From the NCBI GenBank assembly GCA_947373075.1, contig CANBWF010000085.1, forward strand, positions 1 to 5,505: DNA of 5,505 nt, in the 5' to 3' direction. This DNA comes from Actinomycetota bacterium (GTDB lineage Bacteria; Actinomycetota; Actinomycetes; S36-B12; UBA5976). The notes under the pieces were generated by a model, which was given only the letters and a program-made list of their open reading frames with translations, was not told the origin of the DNA and did not search any database. The translations under genes and the position numbers were made by a program. This document shows, piece by piece, positions 1 through 4,499 of the stretch; positions within the stretch are counted from its first letter, which is position 1, and every line of letters starts with the position of its first letter.

Positions 1-495
1 CTGACTGATGTGTACTGGGGCGACTTAGATGTCCTTCTTTTCGATATGCCACCTGGTACCGGCGATGTACCCATGAGTGTTGCCAGGCTTTTGCCACATG
101 CTGAACTCATCGTCGTGACAACCCCACAACTAGCTGCAGCAGATGTAGCGATTCGCGCCGGCATGTTGGCGCCAGCTTTTGAACAAAAGGTGTTTGGTGT
201 TATCGAAAACATGTCAGCACTTACTTGCCCACATTGTGGTGAAGCCATGGAGTTATTTGGTAGTGGCGGCGGCGAATCTGTTGCTAAAACTCTTACAGAA
301 AATCTAGGTTACGAAATTCCACTTCTAGCGAAAATAGTTTTCGATCCACGCTTGCGTGAAGGTGGAGACAATGGATTGCCACTAGTGGTTGATCATCCTG
401 AGTCTGAAGTAGCAGTTCAACTTGGTGAACTTGCAAAGCGGATGGTCAATCGCCCACGTGCGCTAAGTGACCTGCGGCTAACTGTTATTTCTTAA
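1..495 (+). CDS. mrp: Mrp/ApbC-family P-loop ATPase (Fe-S cluster carrier), 3' part only
   Basis: C-terminal part (164 residues) of an Mrp/ApbC/NBP35-type ATPase. This family binds and transfers iron-sulfur clusters in the cytoplasm. The reading frame is open from base 1 and the first codons (LTDVYWGDLD) match the family, so the GTG at 10 is not a real start and the gene begins upstream of the window. Visible motifs are the Walker B/switch segment FDMPPGTGD (about nt 40-66), the family-typical VVTTPQLAAADVA stretch, and a CPHC pair (codons 226-228 and 235-237), the conserved CxxC used for cluster binding at the dimer interface. The glycine-rich tail after it (FGSGGGES) also fits. The Walker A loop lies outside the window. 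The gene ends convergently with tatB; the two TAA stops overlap within a shared TTAA. Family assignment is confident; physiological clients are unknown. Confidence 0.93.
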   Translation: MTDVYWGDLDVLLFDMPPGTGDVPMSVARLLPHAELIVVTTPQLAAADVAIRAGMLAPAFEQKVFGVIENMSALTCPHCGEAMELFGSGGGESVAKTLTENLGYEIPLLAKIVFDPRLREGGDNGLPLVVDHPESEVAVQLGELAKRMVNRPRALSDLRLTVIS

Positions 496-818
496 GTAGC
501 ATCCTGATCGAAGTCAGTTCGCAAATTACTGCGACTAATTCGAACCTGGGGAATATCACTATTTTGTATCGCTGAATTTTCTGGCGCTAACACTTGGTTC
601 ATAATGCCTCTTGGAGTAAGACTCTGAATCTCAGAAGCAAAATTTGTTATGCCCTTAGCATCTTCATCGAGCGAGTCCATAGCATTAGCCAGGAATGCTC
701 GCGCTCGGCGGATGCCGCTGCCCGCACTACGCGCAATTTCCGGCAGTCGATTTGGTCCGAAAATTACCAGCCCAATAACAGCGATTGTAAAAAGTTCAGG
801 AAAGCCAACACCGAGCAT
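492..818 (-). CDS. tatB: Sec-independent (twin-arginine) protein translocase subunit TatB
   Basis: A 108-residue membrane protein that, with TatC, forms the receptor for folded proteins carrying twin-arginine signal peptides. Residues 1-21 form the short N-terminal membrane helix, with the conserved Glu8 (FPELF), then the hinge Gly21-Pro22 in FGPNRLPEIAR (20-30) and an amphipathic helix to about residue 58. The tail from about 65 is polar and variable. Glu8 and the GP hinge fall at the same numbers as in E. coli TatB, which supports both the start and the choice of TatB. An actinobacterial TatA usually has a shorter body, but a TatA/TatB mix-up cannot be fully excluded without tatA and tatC, which are not here. 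The ATG is preceded by a strong AGGGAGGGG ribosome binding site. The gene follows htrA on the same strand after 19 bp, so the two are probably co-transcribed. Confidence 0.93.
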   Translation of the reverse strand: MLGVGFPELFTIAVIGLVIFGPNRLPEIARSAGSGIRRARAFLANAMDSLDEDAKGITNFASEIQSLTPRGIMNQVLAPENSAIQNSDIPQVRISRSNLRTDFDQDAT

Positions 819-826
819 TCGAGTTG

Positions 827-835
827 CCCCTCCCT
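827..835 (-). promoter_or_regulatory. Strong ribosome binding site of tatB
   Basis: Read on the minus strand this is AGGGAGGGG, ending 8 nt before the tatB ATG. It lies almost entirely within the 19-bp htrA-tatB gap. It is the strongest Shine-Dalgarno match in the window. It fixes the tatB start and suggests tatB is translated independently of htrA from a shared message. Confidence 0.8.
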
Positions 836-837
836 AC

Positions 838-2136
838 TTAATTAGACGGTTTAGACCCTAGTACCACTGTGACATCAGAGTTATTTCGTCGAGTAAGTAC
901 CACTTTATCGCCTGAATTACGAGCCCGGATTTTTACAATCAATTCGGTTCCATCATTCACGAGATCTCCATCAATTGCAGTAATTACATCGCCCGGCTTG
1001 AGATCAGTATTGGCAGCGGGTCCACCCGGAGTAATTTCACTAACTTTTGCGCCTACACCGGTGTAGCGCATGTCGACTGAGATTCCAATGATCGGATGAG
1101 TCGATGAACCGGTTCGCATTAATTCTGTTGCTACTCGCTTGGCTTCGTTAATCGGGATAGAAAAACCAAGGCCGATACTTCCAGATTCTCCACCGAGTGA
1201 AGATGAACCCAATGTGGCAATGGCTGAGTTAATTCCAATTACTTGCCCACGTGCATTAACCAGCGGGCCTCCTGAATTACCTGGGTTAATTGCAGCATCT
1301 GTCTGAATTGCGTTAATGAACGACGAGTCAGTACTAGAACCAGCAGTTACTGGACGATTGAGTGCCGAAATGATTCCACTTGTAACTGTGCCGCTCAATC
1401 CCAATGGTGAACCAAAAGCAATTGCGGTGTCGCCGACGACTACATCGTCTGAATTACCTAATGTGGCAACTGGCAAGTTTCCTGCAGAAATTTTTAGGAC
1501 TGCTAGATCGTAGGAAGGGTCGCGACCCACGATGGTGGCCCCGATTGATTTCTGATTTTGAAAGTGAACAGTAATTCGAGCTGCCGATCCGGCGCCCATC
1601 ACGACGTGGTTGTTAGTCAAAACATATGACCAAGTGTTCGTTGTTTTGATTACAAAGCCAGAACCTGTGCCTTCACCAGATGCGGATGAAACACCAATTG
1701 AAACCACAACTGGCAAAACATTTTTAGCGATGCTGGCAATCGAACCATCTGGGCGCGGTGACGTATCACCGTGTACCGATGTGAGGTTTGTATAAGTTCC
1801 AGAATTATTGGCAACGGTAGCTGCCAAGTGGTAACCCGCTGCCCCGCCCAAAGAACCTGCAATAAGTCCTGCAATTACCGCAGCAAGAATTGGGCGACTC
1901 CATCTAGCTTCTGGCTCAACCGCCTTTGGCTGATAAACCCAAGTAGTGCCTGGAGCCTGAGCAGTGTGGGCAACTGCTACAGCCTGCGATTCTGCCGGTG
2001 GTGCAGGAACTGCAGGCGCTACGTCTGATGCCTGTGGCACATTAGAGAGCGCATCAACTGGAACGTTTGGCGCCGCATCAACTGGAACTGGCAACGATTC
2101 AGGAAGGCCGCCGGGCTCGTTATGACTGTCAGTCAT
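838..2136 (-). CDS. htrA: Membrane-anchored HtrA/DegP-like trypsin-type serine protease with PDZ domain
   Basis: A 432-residue surface quality-control protease of the S1C (HtrA/DegP/PepD) family. Residues 1-78 are a Pro/Ala/Val-rich, presumably cytoplasmic, low-complexity region. One membrane helix follows at about 83-108 (ILAAVIAGLIAG...), with no signal-peptidase site evident, so it is likely anchored with the protease domain outside. The trypsin-like domain spans about 132-340 with a complete triad: His177 (TNNHVV), Asp210 (YDLAVLKI) and Ser288 (NPGNSGGP). One PDZ domain follows at about 347-428. This single-PDZ layout matches actinobacterial HtrA/PepD proteins. The ATG is preceded by GAGGAAA about 9-11 nt upstream. 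It is the first gene of an htrA-tatB pair. In the related actinobacterial locus sigE and its anti-sigma gene lie directly upstream; here there is a divergent methyltransferase instead. Substrates are not predictable; the protease call is very secure. Confidence 0.96.
   Translation of the reverse strand: MTDSHNEPGGLPESLPVPVDAAPNVPVDALSNVPQASDVAPAVPAPPAESQAVAVAHTAQAPGTTWVYQPKAVEPEARWSRPILAAVIAGLIAGSLGGAAGYHLAATVANNSGTYTNLTSVHGDTSPRPDGSIASIAKNVLPVVVSIGVSSASGEGTGSGFVIKTTNTWSYVLTNNHVVMGAGSAARITVHFQNQKSIGATIVGRDPSYDLAVLKISAGNLPVATLGNSDDVVVGDTAIAFGSPLGLSGTVTSGIISALNRPVTAGSSTDSSFINAIQTDAAINPGNSGGPLVNARGQVIGINSAIATLGSSSLGGESGSIGLGFSIPINEAKRVATELMRTGSSTHPIIGISVDMRYTGVGAKVSEITPGGPAANTDLKPGDVITAIDGDLVNDGTELIVKIRARNSGDKVVLTRRNNSDVTVVLGSKPSN
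2051..2088. repeat. Short tandem duplication inside the htrA N-terminal linker
   Basis: The 14-base unit GCATCAACTGGAAC occurs at 2051-2064 and again at 2075-2088, a period of 24 bases or 8 codons. In the protein it produces the repeated P-V-D-A ... N-V-P pattern near residues 17-33 of HtrA. It keeps the frame and lies in a low-complexity linker, so it is probably replication slippage without a specific function. Confidence 0.7.
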
Positions 2137-2168
2137 TGTGACAATTTCCTCACTTCAAACTTTTGATG

Positions 2169-2181
2169 GCAAGTGACTTGC
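2169..2181. promoter_or_regulatory. Inverted repeat in the htrA/methyltransferase divergent spacer (operator candidate)
   Basis: GCAAGTGACTTGC is a perfect inverted repeat: 6-bp arms around one central base. It lies in the 138-bp divergent spacer, 33 bp upstream of the htrA start codon. A one-base centre makes a DNA-binding dimer site more natural than an RNA hairpin. I could not match it to a known regulator box (not LexA, HAIR or CIRCE by eye). The role is inferred from symmetry and position only. Confidence 0.4.
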
Positions 2182-2193
2182 TACTACCTCTAA

Positions 2194-2209
2194 TTGTTAC
2201 CTATAACAA
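2194..2209. promoter_or_regulatory. Second inverted repeat in the divergent spacer (operator candidate)
   Basis: TTGTTA-CCTA-TAACAA has perfect 6-bp arms with a 4-bp centre. It sits 12 bp from the first inverted repeat (2169-2181), and the centres of the two are about 26.5 bp apart, between two and three helical turns. It overlaps a weak minus-strand -35/-10 candidate for htrA (TTGTTA at 2209-2204, 17 bp, TAGTAG at 2186-2181). It also overlaps a possible plus-strand pair (TTGCTA at 2178-2183, 18 bp, TATAAC at 2202-2207). Binding here could therefore affect either direction. AT-rich symmetry can arise by chance, so confidence is modest. Confidence 0.38.
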
Positions 2210-2237
2210 CACGATATGGGTCAGTGGTGGGTCAATC

Positions 2238-2267
2238 TTCACAGAATCCAAACATGGGTCGTACGCT
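2238..2267 (+). promoter_or_regulatory. Candidate promoter placing a leaderless start for the methyltransferase gene
   Basis: TTCACA (2238-2243, five of six matches to TTGACA) is followed after 18 bp by TACGCT (2262-2267), which fits the relaxed TAnnnT -10 of actinobacteria. Transcription would begin about 7-8 nt later, at or next to the ATG at 2275. That agrees with the lack of any Shine-Dalgarno sequence before this ATG and with where family similarity begins. The -10 is weak outside its key T, A and T positions. The alternative promoter at 2178-2207 would give a 5' leader of about 60 nt. Confidence 0.4.
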
Positions 2268-2274
2268 TACTTAC

Positions 2275-2928
2275 ATGGCACCAACTGATCCACGAATTTT
2301 GGCACTACACAAGGCTTCATGGGACTTTGCGCAAGCTTGGGCCCCGGAAGACGATGCTCGTACTGGAGCGCGGGCACGGGCCGCTGAGATCGGCTGCGCG
2401 GCCGTTAGTCCGGGTGCTGGCAGTTTACTTCGATTACTCGCTGCGGCAATCGATGCCCGCAATGTGGTTGAGATCGGCACTGGCGCCGGTATTTCTGCGC
2501 TGTGGCTCCTTGAAGGCATGAACCCTTATGGCGTATTAACCAGTGTTGATAGCGAAGCAGAGCATCAGGTAATCGCTAAAGATGCATTAGCCGAGTCTGG
2601 AATTCCAGCGAAACGAGTACGCCTAATTAATGGACGTGCGAGTGAAGTGCTTGATCGCTTAACTGAATACGCCTACGACATTGTTTTAATTTCTGGGCGA
2701 CCGCTAGAGCTTGAATCAAATATTGAAAGCGCCATGACTTTGCTTCGCCAAGGTGGCTTACTAATTGTTGATCGCGCACTTTGGTCAGATCGAGTTGCTG
2801 ACCCAGCTGCGCGAGATGCTGACACAGTTGCAGTTCGAACTGCCGTTAATGCGCTGGCAAAAAATGATGAACTAATCGGATCATTGATTCCGATGGGCGA
2901 TGGTTTGTTAGTCGCAGTGCGACGCTAA
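2275..2928 (+). CDS. Class I SAM-dependent O-methyltransferase-like protein (Rv1220c type)
   Basis: A cytoplasmic Rossmann-fold methyltransferase-like protein of 217 residues from the ATG at 2275. The SAM-binding motif I is VVEIGTGAGISALWLL (about 64-79), followed by SVDSE (about 90-94), where the acidic residue would bind the ribose of SAM. GRASEVLDRL and YDIVLIS form the following strand region, and GGLLIVDRALWSDRVADP (about 160-177) is the post-IV segment of the O-methyltransferase 3 family. The usual cation-binding IDAD-type segment reads ISGR here, so metal dependence or activity may be altered. The frame stays open upstream to a TTG at 2194, but residues there are atypical and no ribosome binding site fits; 2275 agrees with homologues as I recall them. 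It is divergent from htrA and convergent on the DUF3117 gene with a 2-bp gap. Substrate unknown. Confidence 0.87.
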   Translation: MAPTDPRILALHKASWDFAQAWAPEDDARTGARARAAEIGCAAVSPGAGSLLRLLAAAIDARNVVEIGTGAGISALWLLEGMNPYGVLTSVDSEAEHQVIAKDALAESGIPAKRVRLINGRASEVLDRLTEYAYDIVLISGRPLELESNIESAMTLLRQGGLLIVDRALWSDRVADPAARDADTVAVRTAVNALAKNDELIGSLIPMGDGLLVAVRR

Positions 2929-2930
2929 AA

Positions 2931-3128
2931 CTATTTTTTCTTAGCAGGAGCTTTTGGCATACCAGTAACGGTATCTGCCAAAACAACACTTAAGTCTTTT
3001 ACTTCTTGTGCATTTAGTTCAACAACTAAACGTCCGCCACCTTCAAGTGGGACTCGCAAAACGTAACTACGTCCCTCTTTTGGGCATTCCATCGGACCGT
3101 CACCGGTACGTGGCTTCATTGCTGCCAT
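2931..3128 (-). CDS. DUF3117 family small conserved actinobacterial protein
   Basis: A 65-residue protein. Its core MAAMKPRTGDGP...KEGR...RVPLEGGGRLVVEL (residues 1-38) is the hallmark of the actinobacterial DUF3117 family (Rv1211 type). Rv1211 has been described as calmodulin-like, but no canonical EF-hand loop is visible here and the function should be treated as unknown. The tail ends in a basic KAPAKKK. I chose the ATG at 3128: it begins the conserved block and has AGAGG about 7 nt upstream. A longer reading to a TTG at 3215 adds 29 unconserved residues and overlaps the upstream gene. ATG 3119 (MKPRTG) is a second possible start. It is the last gene of the minus-strand dapE cluster, and a promoter-like sequence just upstream suggests extra independent expression. 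Confidence 0.9.
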   Translation of the reverse strand: MAAMKPRTGDGPMECPKEGRSYVLRVPLEGGGRLVVELNAQEVKDLSVVLADTVTGMPKAPAKKK

Positions 3129-3141
3129 AAGAGGACCTCTT
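3129..3141 (-). promoter_or_regulatory. Palindrome covering the DUF3117 ribosome binding site
   Basis: On the minus strand AAGAGGTCCTCTT directly abuts the ATG at 3128. It is perfectly symmetric (6-bp arms, one central base) and contains the AGAGG Shine-Dalgarno element. As RNA it could fold only as a 5-bp stem with a 3-nt loop, which would mask the ribosome binding site weakly. Alternatively it is chance symmetry or a DNA site. Confidence 0.4.
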
Positions 3142-3168
3142 TCAGTTTGCACAGTATTCAGAACTTCT

Positions 3169-3177
3169 ATTATCTCA
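3169..3177 (-). promoter_or_regulatory. Extended -10 promoter candidate for the DUF3117 gene
   Basis: Read on the minus strand this is TG-A-GATAAT, one mismatch from the extended -10 consensus TGnTATAAT. It lies in the 73-bp gap between the SRPBCC stop and the DUF3117 start. Transcription would start near 3162, giving a leader of about 33 nt that contains the AGAGG ribosome binding site. No good -35 is present at 17 bp (TTCTTT), as is common for extended -10 promoters. Confidence 0.45.
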
Positions 3178-3201
3178 AAGAATCGGGTCGTAAAGAAATC
3201 C

Positions 3202-3648
3202 CTAAATTTGGCCAATTTCCACTAAATGTGCGAACTTTGCCAAGGACCGTTTGATGCCGAACAAAAACGCTGGCTTTATCAAGAAAAAGCCCAATTTCCC
3301 AATGATTCCAAAGGGAATTTCTAAATCTTCGGCCCAAATAAATCTGGATGCCTGCTCGTGAATAGGCTCAACAACAAATTCCCCAGTTCCCCGCACGACG
3401 TTGCCAGTATGTATCACTTCGCAGGATATCGGCGGATTCCATTTGGTTATGGTCATGGTGTCTAGGATGCCAACTCGTCCGATTCCAGTAAATGCCCGAA
3501 TTCGCGCGTCAACGTGTCGGCCGTCGCCATCGAGTGATTCAACTTTTGTTGCCATCATCCATTTGCCCTGGTCAGTCCAGGACGTCATCGCATCCCAGAC
3601 CGCCTGTGCTGGAGATTGGATATCAACGCGCAATTCAAGGTGTGTCAT
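3202..3648 (-). CDS. SRPBCC-fold (START/Bet v1-like, polyketide cyclase/dehydrase type) protein
   Basis: A 148-residue soluble protein whose sequence fits the helix-grip SRPBCC fold: an opening strand LELRVDIQSPAQAVWDAMTSW (2-24) with the typical VW..MTSW helix, a KWMMATKVESL segment, central strands including DTMTITKWNPP (63-73), and a long C-terminal helix (about 112-145, LIKPAFLFGIKRSLAKFAHLVE). Family members bind hydrophobic ligands or act as cyclases and lipid carriers; no catalytic residue or substrate can be named here. The ATG lies 2 bp after the stop of the LOG-family gene, and only a weak AGG is present upstream, so translation is probably coupled. Its placement between the LOG and DUF3117 genes suggests it belongs to the dapE transcription unit, but that does not reveal its task. 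Confidence 0.8.
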   Translation of the reverse strand: MTHLELRVDIQSPAQAVWDAMTSWTDQGKWMMATKVESLDGDGRHVDARIRAFTGIGRVGILDTMTITKWNPPISCEVIHTGNVVRGTGEFVVEPIHEQASRFIWAEDLEIPFGIIGKLGFFLIKPAFLFGIKRSLAKFAHLVEIGQI

Positions 3649-3650
3649 TA

Positions 3651-4463
3651 TTACAAGATACCTGGAGGCGCATCATCGCCAACACCACGGATGACACCCC
3701 ACTCGTCAACGAGTGCTTTACGGCGAGATTCTGCCTGCATCAAAATCTTGATCGCCTCGTCTACATCGTCAGTGATGTGCAACATATCTACATCTTCAGG
3801 TGAGATTTTATTGTCGGCTGCAACTGTTGCCTTGAGCCAGTCAACCATTGCGCCCCAATATTTTGTTCCCATTAAAACAATTGGAAACGAAGTAACTTTT
3901 TTAGTCTGAACCAAAGTTAATGCTTCAAAAAGTTCATCAAAAGTTCCGTAGCCACCAGGGAATACAACAAAGCCTTGGGCGTATTTAATAAACATTGTTT
4001 TGCGAGCAAAGAAGTAGCGAAAATCAATGCCGAGTTCAATGTATTCATTCATGCTTTGTTCAAATGGCAACTCAATACCAAGTCCGACAGAAATCCCAGG
4101 GCCGGCCATGCAGCCTTTATTTGCGGCTTCCATAATTCCAGGGCCGCCACCTGTGATGACGCTGTAACCCTTATTCGAAAGTTTGTTAGCCAGCTCCTGC
4201 GCCTGTAAATATTCAGGATGATCTGAAGGAGTGCGAGCACTACCAAAAATGCTAAATGCCGGGCCAAGATCAGCAAGTGCGCCGAAACCGTTGACGAACT
4301 CGGACTGAATCCGCATGACCCGCCACGGGTCCTGATGCAGCCATTCGGCCGGACCATGGCTATCCAACAGCCGCTGATCTGTTGTTCCCCTGCGTTTTGC
4401 GTGGCCACGCCTGATAACGGGGCCTTGGCGCTGTGATTCATTTTGTGGCTGGCGTGAATTCAT
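3651..4463 (-). CDS. LOG family (TIGR00730) protein, putative nucleoside-monophosphate phosphoribohydrolase
   Basis: A 270-residue Rossmann-fold protein of the LOG/TIGR00730 family, whose characterised members release the base from cytokinin riboside or purine 5'-monophosphates. It has SIFGSART (71-78), the phosphate-binding GGGPGIMEAAN (105-115), the Arg154-Lys155 pair in FFARKTMF, and PGGYGTFDE (169-177) with the catalytic-site glutamate. These are all the diagnostic motifs, so it is expected to be active. The first 60 residues form a basic extension (PVIRRGHAKRRGTTDQRLLDSHGPAEW) followed by DPWRVMRIQSEFVNGF; similar extensions occur in actinobacterial long-type LOG proteins, supporting the start at 4463. 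GGA about 6 nt upstream is a weak ribosome binding site. The gene follows dapE after 36 bp, an arrangement I recall from other actinobacteria. Some members were earlier misnamed lysine decarboxylase. True substrate unproven. Confidence 0.9.
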   Translation of the reverse strand: MNSRQPQNESQRQGPVIRRGHAKRRGTTDQRLLDSHGPAEWLHQDPWRVMRIQSEFVNGFGALADLGPAFSIFGSARTPSDHPEYLQAQELANKLSNKGYSVITGGGPGIMEAANKGCMAGPGISVGLGIELPFEQSMNEYIELGIDFRYFFARKTMFIKYAQGFVVFPGGYGTFDELFEALTLVQTKKVTSFPIVLMGTKYWGAMVDWLKATVAADNKISPEDVDMLHITDDVDEAIKILMQAESRRKALVDEWGVIRGVGDDAPPGIL

Positions 4464-4499
4464 AGTTCCACGCTACTGCCTAATGGCAACCCGAACCTG

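Noticed and set aside
1610..2028. Open frames on the plus strand opposite htrA (for example 1610-1795 and 1771-2028)
   Set aside because: They lie antisense to a fully conserved protease, have no family similarity, and show the composition expected of a shadow frame.
2194..2274. In-frame upstream extension of the methyltransferase to a TTG at 2194
   Set aside because: It lies across the inverted repeat and promoter candidates, has no ribosome binding site, and encodes 27 residues (serine- and asparagine-rich) with no family similarity that I recognise.
2924..2945. Possible bidirectional terminator GCTAA ... TTAGC around a T-run between the convergent genes
   Set aside because: The stem is only 5 AT-rich base pairs with a 12-nt loop, and the T-run lies within the loop and also codes for the lysine tail of the DUF3117 protein.
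3129..3215. 29-residue upstream extension of the DUF3117 gene from a TTG at 3215
   Set aside because: The conserved family core begins at MAAMKPRTG (3128) with its own ribosome binding site, and the extension overlaps the end of the SRPBCC gene.
3401..3909. Overlapping plus-strand open frames opposite the SRPBCC and LOG genes
   Set aside because: They cross the boundary of two well-supported minus-strand genes, have no recognisable domain or ribosome binding site, and overlap each other in different frames.
4477..4488. Small inverted repeat TGCC-TAAT-GGCA in the dapE/LOG gap
   Set aside because: Only a 4-bp stem with no following T-run; too weak for a terminator or attenuator.
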